Assembly (NCBI GenBank): GCA_963971575.1
Contig: OZ020615.1
Location: forward strand, 61,327,379 to 61,391,378
Reading direction: 5' to 3'
From: Liopterus haemorrhoidalis
Taxonomy: Eukaryota > Arthropoda > Insecta > Coleoptera > Dytiscidae
Length of the DNA stretch: 64,000 nt
Part shown: positions 36,677 to 47,509 of the stretch, in pieces
Position numbering within the stretch: position 1 is the first letter of the stretch
How the letters are laid out: every line of letters begins with the position of its first letter
Notes under the pieces: generated by a model
Told to the model about the DNA's origin: nothing
Databases searched by the model: none
Seen by the model: only the letters and a program-made list of their open reading frames with translations
Translations under genes and position numbers: made by a program

Positions 36677-36808
36677 GCCGGTTTCTGAAAGCCTAATTAA
36701 CTATAACCAAATAGTTAGAAAATGATTGCGATGGTTACTTAATGGATTTTTATATTGTAACCGAGTTTAACCAAAAGATTAAACTCGGCCAAACTTTCAG
36801 AAACCGGC
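36677..36808. mobile_element. Short MITE, 132 bp
   Basis: Inverted ends GCCGGTTTCTGAAAG and CTTTCAGAAACCGGC, with AACTCGG-type subterminal sequence. Target duplication not clear. Confidence 0.75.
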
Positions 36809-36827
36809 CTTTATTAAGTTATTTACT

Positions 36828-37900
36828 TAATATAGTTGAAGGTAATGGGATTCGGACCAGTCAGAAAATAAAAACAAATTTATTAACTTCGCTAACGTTT
36901 CGATTTTAATTTAAATCTTCATCAGAGCTACAAAGATATATAGAAATATAGAATTATTAAATTGGTAAGTTTACATGTATAAAATTATGATAGTGTTCAA
37001 ATTAAACAAGTCAAGTAGTTAAAATAAGCATTAAAAAATTGTCGGAATTTAAAATATAACATAAAATAATTATTAAATAATAAAAACATATCAAATATGA
37101 GTTAAAGAATAAAAAACAATCATATTGTCCGGTTATTGAACTCAGAGATAAGCATATGAATAAGCCACGTATGAATTTGAAAAACGGTTTGAGATGGTTG
37201 AAACAAATAAGTAACGCTATCTATTAATAAATTAGAATTTGATTATTAGGTGAAATATGTTAGATTTAGAATTTTTTTAATATATTACAATAGATGGCGC
37301 TTATATTATCACAGTCGGTTTTAAAGTTAACTAACTTAGGGTTCTGAATTATATGTATGCTCTCAGTAATCAACCTTTTACTGAGATTGTCTACTTTATC
37401 TAAGATTTTAGTTTGTTCAAAATTAAAATTGTGATTAGTGGTGAAGAAATGGGTACTGAGTGCCGTGTTTTCTTTTTTATTTTTAAATTTATCCTGACAG
37501 CTATTTTTATGTTGATATACTCGGTTTTTAAAATATTGTTTAGTCTGTCCAACATAGCCTAAATCACATCCTCCACAAGGAATGTGATAGACTACTGACG
37601 ACATTTTATTAAATTCAGTAGGTTGTTTAATTTTTGAGTGGAGTTGATTAATAGTTTTAAGATTATAGAAAGCTAATTTTATATTACAGGGTTTAAAAAG
37701 TTTAGCAATTTTAAATGAAATATTTTTGATATGTGGAAATTTTAAATACGAACAATCAGTGTTGTTATCTGGAAGTGAATTATTATCGTTATTTACTTAT
37801 TTGATATATATACTTTCCTGGACATCTATTTTCAGTCAGTTTTATATTTTTAACTATTTTTCCTTTGTTATAATCTGTGAGATATTAAAAGCAGCCGTAA
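36828..37900 (-). mobile_element. Penelope-like element, 3' part
   Basis: Contains the GIY-YIG endonuclease region plus an end sequence at 36836-36950 (ACTTCGCTAACGTTTCGATT, then CTTCATCAGAGCTACAAAGA). That end recurs in inverted orientation at 45890-46025, consistent with the terminal repeats of Penelope-like elements. RT is lost. Confidence 0.8.
37266..37792 (-). pseudogene. Penelope-like GIY-YIG endonuclease fragment
   Basis: The frame is open from about 37792 down to a stop near 37266. It reads KFPHIKNISFKIAKLF, then VVYHIPCGGCDLGYVGQTK (the Y..I-C..C-Y-V-G core of the PLE endonuclease), FKNRVYQHK and STHFFTTNHNF. The CxxC insert and the H-rich stretch are typical of PLE-type GIY-YIG domains, which nick target DNA for reverse transcription. 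The endonuclease half looks intact, but with no RT attached the copy cannot transpose. Confidence 0.82.
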
Positions 37901-39049
37901 TAATGTAAATGATCATACTGTGAACATATTGAACCGATAAAATGGAATGTAATGAAAACTGCATTGCCATAAAATCGTAATACCTTTGGTAGACGTCTGG
38001 TTCATGAGCTTTTATCTTTATCTTTATTATTAGTATTCAATTTAGCAGCTCATAAGACGTAACAGAAAACAACTAAATTATTAACAATTTAGTTCTGCTT
38101 TTAGGAAAATTTTAGTTTAGGAACTTACAAAATTACGTACTTGTAATTTTTGTGACTAATATAAAAACTTTAGACCTCATTTTAAAAATTTCTTCACGAG
38201 GAATCGGATACGTTACGGCAACAAAAGAATTACTAATGCGTAGAAAGACCGTATAAGTGCTGCCTTGAATTTAGGCACAGTGCCTAGGGCGTTCAGAAAT
38301 TTAAGGTCTACAAGAACAAGGATAACAAAATTTTTTACATGAATTGGGGGTCGTTATAACGAGTTGTCTTTTACTAATTTGCCGTTATTCGAGGTACACT
38401 GTCATAATGTTTTCTTATTAACCATATAAGAAGTTAATCAATCCAGAATCACCATAAATGAAATTTTATCTAGAGCACTACACAAATATCCCCTTGGAAA
38501 TTTCACCCCTGTTCTCTATCTCTGTTCATCCGAGTTCGATGTGTATTGGAATATTTGCTGGCGTCCTTTTAATGCGCGGAATAAAAATTAAATGGAAATG
38601 CTTATTTGGAATATAGGCGAGAGCGAGGGTGCGGCTCAAAGCATGATTCGATCCAAAGTTTTAAGCGATTTTTAAAAAGCGACCGTTTTCAAACAAACTG
38701 AATACGATACGATATGACGAGGCACAAACGAAATTTTGTTTCAATCCATATGAGTTACAGGATTTAGGGGTTTATGATGAGTAGTTAGGGAGATTTGTTT
38801 TTAATAACAGGGATATTTTGAAGAGAATATTGGTATGTAAGTCCCGTACGGTTTTTGTAATTTGTAATTATGTGGGGTTGAGGTAAAAATTGATTTAGAA
38901 AATGGTTTTAAAAACATATTTTTTCATTAATACCCAACATAAATATCCAGGTAAAATTAATTAATCTCAAATGCATAATAATAAGAATATAATCAAGTGA
39001 AAATTAATATGAAAATGTCATTGAAATTAATATCTTGTGCATACTACTG
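37901..39049. other. No gene recognised
   Basis: 38560-38720 is somewhat GC-richer. No ORF or repeat hallmark. Confidence 0.4.
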
Positions 39050-39051
39050 TA

Positions 39052-39190
39052 CCTTCATAACCCATTGGTATGGATATTGAACGAAATCCATCAGGTTGGT
39101 GGTTCGATTCCCATGGAGGTTGACGCTGGTTAAATATAGAACCGTTATGGAGTTCAGTTTATGAAAATCACGTGGTTTTCTTTTTACAAA
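39052..39190 (+). repeat. tRNA-like relic (SINE-like)
   Basis: TTGGTGGTTCGATTCCCATG includes a perfect box B. An upstream CATTGGTATGGATATTG stands where box A would be. The body downstream is unrelated to other SINEs here. Confidence 0.45.
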
Positions 39191-39342
39191 GTCTAACATC
39201 CTCAGTGATTTACGCTAAGAGCTAGATCGCTAGCTATAACTGCGCCAAAGTCTGCGTGAAACGACGAACATTTAAGAGCGTAGCTTACGTCAGAGGCATC
39301 TTTTTTTGTGTGAAAAAATTATAAATTTACATTTCGAAGTGT

Positions 39343-39660
39343 TCAATTGAAGGTTATTCTGAATGCATCAACGTGCAATGGAATCCAGATCCTGCTATAG
39401 AAGACCATGGTCAGCAAGTCGTAGATTCTATAAATCCTCAAGTCATTCACGAACAATAGAAAATAGATATGTTTAACGAATAAATCGATATCATTTGTAA
39501 ATAAAGAGGATAGTATAGGTCCGATATGAGATCCTTGAGGTACTCCATATGTGACAAGAATTGCTCTAGACAGATAATTGTAGGTTTTGATGTAATGCGT
39601 ACGCAATAAAGATTCGAGATACCACAACTTCTTCTCCAGAAATCCATTTCTACAGCAGTT
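39343..39660 (-). pseudogene. LINE reverse-transcriptase fragment
   Basis: The minus frame contains YGVPQGSHIGPILSSLFTND (RT block 4) and FLLFVNDLRIYR, where the catalytic FADD has decayed to FVND. Flanking residues fit a Jockey/CR1-like RT. One frameshift near its start. Confidence 0.8.
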
Positions 39661-40065
39661 AACCTTTCTTTGTTCCTCTGATTTAACTCACAGACTTCCG
39701 ATCCATATATTCAGTTTTTTTCTAGTATGACCTTGTAAATGGTTTTCTTGGTTTTAGGACATAGTTGAATTGTTTTATAGATCTTTTTCTCTGGTTTATT
39801 TTGCTGTAATGTCTGGTTCTTTCTAGAAGTTAACAGGATTATACCAAGGTACTTAAATTCGAAATATTTTTGTAGTCTCGTTATCCAGGACGAGATCCTT
39901 GCCTTCTTCTCCGATCACGAGGTATTGTGTTTTGTTGAAATTTATTTCAAGACCCCATTGCTAGTAGGATTCTTCTAGTTTCTGTAGTATGTAGCTGTAA
40001 TCACTTTCATCTTCGGCAATTACCACTTGATCGTTGGCGAAAAACAATGTGTACTATAGTAAACA
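39661..40065 (-). pseudogene. Second LINE RT fragment, different family
   Basis: The minus strand reads FFANDQVVIAEDESDYSY, then WGLEINFNKTQYLVIGEE and GKDLVLDNETTKIFRI. This is the FADDQV.....WGL.IN..KT RT palm/thumb block typical of another LINE group. The catalytic D has become N. It directly abuts the fragment to its left, so two LINE remnants are joined. Confidence 0.78.
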
Positions 40066-40224
40066 CTTTATAGGTAACCACTTTTAAGATTGCACCGCCA
40101 AAGTGGCAAAATCGAAACTGACCAAATAGACAATAACAACTTTTTCCATATTAACAATACGTTGTAATCTGACATTTAGAAAGAATTTGTTAATATTTCT
40201 GTCTTGATGTGTGTTTTCTTAATA

Positions 40225-40800
40225 AATATCACACTTATGTGTGATAGAAGTGGAAAGACTGCGGAGGGAAGGAAAGGATATAAGAGAAGAACTTATAAAA
40301 AGAGACAGGGAAAATCATGGCCAAGAACAAATCAATAAAATACATAAATCCACAAACAATAAGCATTATAAAGAAATCAGAACAATTGGTTTACCTAGAT
40401 ACTTTAAATTAGGAAGAAAAGAATCAAACATAATTGCACGATTCAGGTGTGGAAACGATACTAGAGAGGGATAGATGTGGGGAGAAGAGATGTGCAGATT
40501 ATGTGGAAAGGAGGCAGAGTCGATGGAACATTTGTTGAGAGGATGTATTGAATTGAAGTGGGTGGAAGGCGGATTAGCAAGGTGTTGGAGAACACGGGAA
40601 AAGAAATTGAATGGATGACGTCAGTTATTAACAGGAGAAAAGACTGAGAGTATTTGATTTTCTTTACGTCTTTATTGTTGTGTTTGTAATGTAAAGTAGA
40701 TAGAAATGTGTGAAGCGTGTGAAAATGTATGTAAGAAAAGTTACGAAGCCGAAAGGCAAGGTAAATAAATAAATATATATAATAATAAATATCACACTTA
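40225..40800 (+). pseudogene. LINE ORF2 C-terminus with CCHC knuckle
   Basis: Reads LPRYFKLGRKESNIIARFRC, then, after a stop and frame change, CRLCGKEAESMEHLLRGC (C-x2-C-x8-H-x4-C, a CCHC knuckle) and KWVEGGLARCW. Ends in an (AAAT/TA)-rich tail near 40770. 5'-truncated and interrupted. Confidence 0.75.
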
Positions 40801-40933
40801 TGCCAAATAGATACAAAATCTAAAAATCCAAACAAATCTAACACGTGTGTCAGAACAATAACAAACTTGTCTATGTGGTTAATTCAACATGAGTCCGCCA
40901 GATAGAGTCTCTCTTATGACCAACTGCCTATCA

Positions 40934-41862
40934 TAGGGTGACTTTTCTTAAGAAGGCAATGCGGGACAAAGCAAAAAAAAGGTCGTCACTTTCCAAATCC
41001 AAGAGAAGAGCAAAAATAAAAAATTGATGTGAAGTGTGAATATTCACACATTTCAGGGTTTCGCAGGTATATAATAAGTGAAGGCGGTATGCTGAGTGTG
41101 TAGGACAAATTTTACTTTGTAGTAATCACGGCAAAATGAACGATATTTTTAAAATAATTTATCGTCTGTTAATCATATAATAAGACTGGTTATTAAATTT
41201 ACGCTCTTAAAAATTAAATACAACATTTGTCAAAATATAACTAGAATTTTGACAAAATAATTTCAACATAATAAAAATGCAAAAAAAAAACAGAAAAAAT
41301 AAAATTCACTCCGTACTCGAACTCGAAACCCTTCGTTTTCCAGCTCATTTTAGCAGTGCTCTAACCCATTACGCTATCGCACGCTTTGCATGTGAGTGTC
41401 TTACATTGGTATAACTTTTGTACTTTGTGAACCAAAAACCACAAAAAATGCGTTATTTTCCGAAAACATAATCTGATCAAAAATTCCTGTTGTACTATTT
41501 CGGTTCACACCAATATACATTACTTAGAATTTTTTTAGATTTTTAGTTTAAACCATCTGGGCTACAGGGTGTGGGACAACATTTTTTTTGCACAATTTTG
41601 GCAAAAATCGCATCAAAATAATTTATTTTGCAAAAATAAAAATTTGATCGTTAATCCACGTACTAAGGGCTTTCATTTGATACCCTACACAGAATTTAAA
41701 AAAAATATTTTTGTCTTCGATGAGCACATATTTGTTTATATTTTTAGGGGGGTATGTTTTTTAGATGTTTTAGTATTTTTCCTATGTGCGGGTCAAAGAG
41801 TTGTATAAGCATGCCAAATTTCAACTCTCTAGGTTTAGCCGTTTGGCTACAATTTGTACCGA

Positions 41863-41903
<41 letters not shown>

Positions 41904-41904
41904 A

Positions 41905-41944
<40 letters not shown>

Positions 41945-42124
41945 GACAAAATGACGGTATAAGGGTTTTTTGGTCATACCTACAAAACCCTAAAAAGGTC
42001 CTCACCTCCCAGATCCAAGTGAAGAGCAAAAAAAAAAGGTTCAAAAGTTAGAAATGCGGGACTTTTGCGGGACGTATCTTAATGCGGGACGCCCAATCAA
42101 AATGCGGGACGAATGGTCACCCTA
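40934..42124. mobile_element. hAT-type MITE split by a HINE
   Basis: Ends TAGGGTGAC and GTCACCCTA with a perfect 8 bp duplication GCCTATCA (40926-40933, 42125-42132). Internal ATGCGGGAC repeats. Same family as 18895. HINE copy B (41019-41996) is inserted in it, so the HINE is the younger event. Confidence 0.88.
41019..41996 (-). mobile_element. HINE/DINE-like element B
   Basis: 3' hairpin GTGTGAATATTCACAC at 41035-41050, tRNA-like module at about 41306-41395 (minus strand, box A TAGCGTAATGGGTTAGAG), and CAGA tract 41866-41944. The 5' motif ends at 41996 (ATACCTACAAAACCCT on the + strand). Close relative of C and D. Confidence 0.82.
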
Positions 42125-42132
42125 GCCTATCA

Positions 42133-42754
42133 TTATCCCCAAATTACTACATTTAATCGTCCAATAATTAAAAATACATGTCAAATATTAAACAGCAAAT
42201 CTGCATGTGAACTATGTTGCATTATGGTGAATATTAATTAGCATACGGTAGAATCTTTACAATTGTGTCTAAACTTAGCTTTATCTTGGCGGATCACATC
42301 TGTCCTCGCCGGTTGTGAGGTCGCTCACATTGTCACTCATCAGCACCACATTAGCTTCTCCTCATCCACCATAAGTATTTTTATTTAGGAACACAACTTT
42401 CCTGTTCCAATAACGTATTACAACGTTCCAACTACTCTATTGTTCTCTTCACTAACACTTTTGTAACTGCCAAATTTAAATATGACAACATACTTAGATA
42501 ATTACTTTAAATATTGGACATTTTTTTTAATGTGTTAAATACTTCTCTTTCATCAATAGCTAAATGTTTAGGTCATTAACAACTTTAGTCTCGTTGAAAA
42601 AAAAAAACTATAATCTATATAAATAAAATTAGTAGCTATATCTGTTTAATTTTTTTGTCCTCAGGCTTTATTTCTACACGTTTCAGGTGGTTATAAAATG
42701 ATACGTACCAAGAAATCTTTTATAAACATATTTTCAGGTAATTTGGTATAACAT
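42133..42754. other. No gene recognised
   Basis: AT-rich. 42625-42752 resembles the terminal part of the 3420-4860 repeat family. Confidence 0.4.
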
Positions 42755-43126
42755 CCCAGCAAACATTCAACTAACGGCCGAATGCTGGCAAACTGCTTTT
42801 ATGCTGGTAAATTACTGGCACCAAAAGTAAGTGCAACGCCAGTATTAATAATGTACTTCACATTTGTATTTCGCATTCCGCCTATACGAAGTACTTTACC
42901 AGCATTTTATAAGCACTCTTCTTCACTCATACTTTTTACTTAAAACCATCAGAAATAAATCTTGCAACTAATGCGATTATTTTGCACTTTACCGTTGCTG
43001 GGCCAGCAACTGATACATCAATGGGCCAGTAACGGCTCCGGGGACACCGGGGTACTGGCCCATTACTTTCAATACCGGGGAGTATGTGCTTTACCAGTAC
43101 TGGCCCTTATAAAAATGTTTGCTGGG
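42755..43126 (+). mobile_element. CCCAGCAAACATT MITE, copy 2, 372 bp
   Basis: Ends CCCAGCAAACATTCAAC and AATGTTTGCTGGG, flanked by AT on both sides (42753-42754, 43127-43128). Almost identical to the equal-length copy at 46853. Superfamily unassigned. Confidence 0.92.
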
Positions 43127-43189
43127 ATAGGCTGTATGTGGTAGCCAAAATTCGTGACCAAAACAGGTGCATACTAACAAAGAATTTGT

Positions 43190-43945
43190 TTTAATTGGCA
43201 TACTTAGCATTTTTAAACTTAAATAACAAATATATGGTCACTTTTGAGTTACGGTCTAATATTTTGACATTTTGCGGCAAAAAAAGTTAAAAAAAAACAC
43301 AGTTCACAAAATCTTCCTTTTCTAAATTATCTTTATAAACTAATATTTACTTCTTATCTATCATCTACAGTCTGTTCCAAACGATTAGGCGGAACTAAAT
43401 GGGAATTTCGTTCTTTTAGGTTGTCACGAGAAGGGACCTTGCTTGGGTTATTTCATTTTTCACGTTGGAATGTCAAAATTGAAAATTCCAACAATGAAAC
43501 CATGGAAACGAATGACATATGTCAAAATTAAATTATTTTTTTATATATATTTTAATGACAAAAAAATAAATAAATGGGAAATTTGTATTAAGAATGACAC
43601 AAAAAATCTAATTATAAAGAAAATGACATTTTAAAATGATATTAACTTTAACCAAAAAATGTTTATTGTAAGTATGATTTACAAAGCTTAAACAAAACGG
43701 CCGAAAAGCACGATTTAAACGATGAAAGTAACTAGATTGTAAAATTTAGTTCCGCCTAACCGTTTCGAACAGACTTTATATTAATAAAATTGAAGGCTAA
43801 CCTGGTTTTTTTTTTTTTTTCGGCCTCCTATTTGGTTTTCTCACGTTTCAGATGATTTTAAGACAATATCCGCAAATAAATCAATTTTTGTCTCTCCGTG
43901 ATTCACACAAAAACGGCTAACCATTTTATCAAGTAATTTGGTATA
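43190..43945 (+). repeat. Partial copy of the AT-rich repeat family
   Basis: TATATGGTCACTTTTGAGTT through TAATATTTACTTCTTATCTA matches 4680-4850. It is interrupted by the MITE at 43368-43776 and resumes TTAATAAAATTGAAGGCT. Confidence 0.7.
43368..43776. mobile_element. Tc1/mariner-type MITE, 409 bp
   Basis: Ends CAGTCTGTTCCAAACGATTA and the complement of AAGTCTGTTCGAAACGGTTA; inner inverted block GGCGGAACTAAAT. TA on both sides. The empty site is visible at about 4838 in the related repeat copy. Confidence 0.88.
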
Positions 43946-45231
43946 GAATTCGCGACTGCAAATAACAGTGAGACATCTGGTGGTGACTGGCTAAATTAAA
44001 CAGAAGCGTATATTTGGATAATATTTGTAGCGTGTTGTGCTGCAGTTTATGTGAATTAAGAAGTATTTTAAAATATAGTGACTTAAATACAGTTCTTTTT
44101 TGCCGAAATATTATTTGCACAGATAAATATTAAGAAAAAACTTCTGACATATACGCTTTTCGTCCACCATCAGCTGTTGTACGCAACGCCGCCAACGTGA
44201 TATATGAAACGTATTCTTCCGCAATGATTTTCACATTAAAAAGATTTCTCGGATGATACAATTTGAAGGACCACTGTCTTAGAATATCTTTCCTTTAAGG
44301 AATGGCATATGCAAGATGTGCATTACATTTTCAAAATAGTCTCATACCAGCCCTAGGCAAAATAACCTTAGTATTACAGAAGCAGTAAAAAATATAACTG
44401 TCAAGTTTTTTATGCAACACAAAAGATAGCTTCCTAGTCAATCGTCAACTCGTTGTAATGAAACAATTGTATTCTGTTCTCTTGTTATTTTAAAGTTATT
44501 TCTGTTTACAAGAATTTAGGTTGACAATAGATCCGAAAATAACAACAGAAATAATAGTTTGGCAACAAAATTTTAATTAATTATGTCAATTTGATAAAAA
44601 TTGACTGCTAACAATTATTCATCGTTGAATTGTGGAATTAATGATTTTATATCAAATGTATTTAATATATTGAAGCACTTTTCCAATTTCCCTGGAGATA
44701 CAAATACATTTAATTTATGTTCTGATAATTTTTTAAGTTGTAATTAATAACATAATATGTTATCCTTGACTTTTTAATGACTAATTATGTTTTATGTATA
44801 GGTCTTTATAGATTTATTGACAATTCAATTTATCAATTTGAAAATAGACCATGGACTGTCGTATTTGGGCATGGATATGTTTCAACTCGTTTGGACAAGA
44901 ATGTAATTCACATCTTATATAATCCTCTATGTCTGTTGTTTTTCGTGTACCTCTCGTGTATATTCGGAGCTATTCGTATGAACTCGAACTGACGAGTTCT
45001 AGGATAAGATAAGAGTACGGTGCAGGGGGTAGCTTATTACTACCAACATATGGGGGGGAACATATTAGCTGCGTTCGTAGATGAAATTTCTGATAGATGG
45101 GATATGTCTTCCGAACAATAAATACCAAATCATAATAACAATTGCATAGCAAAAGCAGTAACAGAACCGCGTCTTGATGCAACCTATCAAGGATTTCATC
45201 CGCGAACGATGCTATTATACCTAGTTTGGCC
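43946..45231. other. No gene recognised
   Basis: Short frames (e.g. 71 codons at 44777) carry no domain. 44990-45070 is less AT-rich (GGTGCAGGGGGTAGC). Confidence 0.4.
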
Positions 45232-45720
45232 TAAAAACTGTTACAAAGTTTTCATGAAATTCCATAAGATGCTTACAGATATTTTTATTTTCTTTTAGTC
45301 TTTAATGTATGGATGCATCTTAGACAAGAAACGCTAGTTTTTAAAATCACCTTTGGCCGTTACACAGCACTTAAGTCTCTGTGGCCAAACGTCAATAGAA
45401 TTACGAATTTCTACAGAAAAAAAGTCTTCTCTGCCTTCATCAGGGAGCGCCTCAGACCAGCGATTTAGGGCGTCTCTTCTTGCAAGTCATGTCCTGAAAC
45501 ACGGACCCAAAATTTGTAATCCAAAGGATTGAGGTCAGAGATGCTAGGTGGTCAATCAGCAGAAGAAATAAAGTCCGGTAAATTGATTTCAAGCCATTGC
45601 TACGCAGCCTTAGTTTTATAGGCTGGCGCTGAATTTTACTGGAAGGTTTAGTGGTGATCACCGAAGAGGGATTTGTTCAGTTCTTTAACTATTGACTTCA
45701 AGGTTTTCTATCAGAATTAC
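45232..45720 (-). pseudogene. Tc1/mariner-superfamily transposase 3' relic with long TIR
   Basis: The minus strand reads QWLEINLPDFISSAD, then a stop where a Trp is usual, then PPSISDLNPLDYKFW, i.e. the SPDLNPLDY.LW third-catalytic-residue motif. The adjoining 45232-45430 is the same terminal sequence as the arms of 2081-2908. The N-terminal half is absent. Confidence 0.7.
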
Positions 45721-45889
45721 TCCATCAAATAACTTAAAATTATTTGATTATTTATATTTTTAAATTACTTGCGACTGGAATTTACAAGCTGTCTGTTGAA
45801 TGGAGACAAGTTGTATATTTCATTTCTTAACTTCGTGCGGAATTAGATACAAATTTTTCGGATTAATTTCGGATTAATAACACAGTAGG

Positions 45890-46025
45890 TTTACTGTGTT
45901 ATTAATTCCATACATCTTTGTAGCTCTGATGAAGATTTAAATTAAATCGAGTTAGCGAAGTTAATAAATTTAGTTTTATTTTCTGACTGGTCCGAATCCC
46001 ATTACCTGTCAACTGTATTAACTTA
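45890..46025 (-). mobile_element. Penelope-like element terminal fragment
   Basis: Inverted match to 36836-36950: TTTGTAGCTCTGATGAAGAT, GAGTTAGCGAAGTTAATAAA and TCTGACTGGTCCGAATCCCA. Confidence 0.75.
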
Positions 46026-46369
46026 CGGACGTAACTCATCTAATTAAGATCAGTTATAATTTTATGTAAAAATACGAATTAGTCAACAACTTAAAATATA
46101 TAATTTGTCAAAAATGACGTAAAATTTACTTCAGTAACATAATGTAACCACAATTTTGTAAAAGCATGTAACAACAATAGTCACTAATCCGTTCTTTGTT
46201 ATTGTAACTGGTGTAGACTGATGCGCCGCCTATGACCGTGCCTGTAATCCAGTTATCCTAGTCAGGATTACATCTGGTAAGTCACATAAATACAGTGAGC
46301 TTCCTTGACAAAAGACTCCACTGACTTCTGTCACCAGATCTCGGATAATCCCTTACAAATGTTACTGAA
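46026..46369. other. No gene recognised
   Basis: Nothing recognised. Confidence 0.4.
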
Positions 46370-46780
46370 AATTTGTCAGAAACGATTTACTCACTGCAAG
46401 TGGAATTGTTGGGTTTTGAAATACGTATTGTTCCATTCTATGTTGGAAAATTTTTAGTACTATCTAGAGTTCTTATCCGAGAAATGTACTCAAGGCCGAG
46501 TATCACTCAAGAACTGATAGGCAGACGATTACAGTGGATAGGACATATTATGAGGATGAGAGAGGGCAGAATGGTTAGGAAGATATGGGTGGGAACATTG
46601 AATACCTGTCGACCAGTGGGAAGACCTCGAAAGAGATGGAGAGATTGGATAACCGAAGATTTAACAAGTATTGGTATACAGGACACATGGTAAGACCTGA
46701 CAATGAACAGATCAAGATGAAAGAATATGAGTGAAGCCAAAAGTCAACCTGACTGATAGTGCCCAAAGAAGAAGAAGAAC
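46370..46780 (+). pseudogene. LINE ORF2 C-terminal tail
   Basis: ELIGRRLQWIGHIMRMREGR and GRPRKRWRDWITEDLTSIG are open from 46373 to 46693, the GH..RM...GRPR..W signature. An (AAG)n tail follows at 46767-46780. Better preserved than the other LINE tails, but RT is absent. Confidence 0.78.
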
Positions 46781-46819
46781 TAGCTGGAGTACAGTTCTTG
46801 TAATGTATATTTTGCTGTA

Positions 46820-47426
46820 GCCAACGGAGTGGCCGAGCGCATTAAGTCGTACCCCAGCAAACATTTTTATACGGGCCAGTACTGGTAAAGCACATACTCC
46901 CCGGCATTGAAAGTAATGGGCCAGTACCCCGGTGTCCCCGTGGCCGTTACTGGCCCATTGATGTATCAGTTGCTGGCCCAGCAACGGTAAAGTGCAAAAT
47001 AATCGCATTAGTTGCAAGATTTATTTCTGATGGTTTTAAGTAAAAAGTATGAGTGAAGAAGAGTGCTTATAAAATGCTGGTAAAGTACTTCGTATAGGCG
47101 GAATGCGAAATACAAATGTGAAGTACATTATTAATACTGGCGTTGCACTTACTTTTGGTGCCAGTAATTTACCAGCATAAAAGCAGTTTGCCAGCATTCG
47201 GCCGTTAGTTGAATGTTTGCTGGGACAGTTAGGACTGGTGGAAACAATCTGGATTGTGCGGTCGGTAGTTCGATTCTTCGTTGGTGATATTATTCGGGCG
47301 AGAATAATATGTTTATGTCTCTCATTTCACAATCATTCACCCCTAATCCAGGTGTAGGAGCTCTCCCCCTGGCATCGGCGATTAGCCTCGTTGCAGAAAT
47401 AGGCCGATGTAAAATAAATAAATAAA
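46820..47426 (+). mobile_element. tRNA-derived SINE interrupted by a MITE
   Basis: Flanked by a perfect 14 bp duplication TATATTTTGCTGTA (46806-46819, 47427-47440). The head is tRNA-Leu/Ser-like: GCCAACG acceptor strand, box A GTGGCCGAGCGCATTAAG, box B GTAGTTCGATTCT at about 47265-47277, closing strand CGTTGGT at 47279-47285. Ends in AAATAAATAAATAAA. The 372 bp MITE sits between boxes A and B. Confidence 0.88.
46853..47224 (-). mobile_element. CCCAGCAAACATT MITE, copy 3, 372 bp
   Basis: Reverse orientation relative to copy 2. AC flanks both ends (46851-46852, 47225-47226). I count only a handful of differences from copy 2 over 372 bp. Confidence 0.92.
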
Positions 47427-47509
47427 TATATTTTGCTGTAACGTAAATGATAAGGGACTAGTTTCTTTGCTAATAATCATTTTTTCTGTTATGTAAGGGT
47501 AGGTTCACA

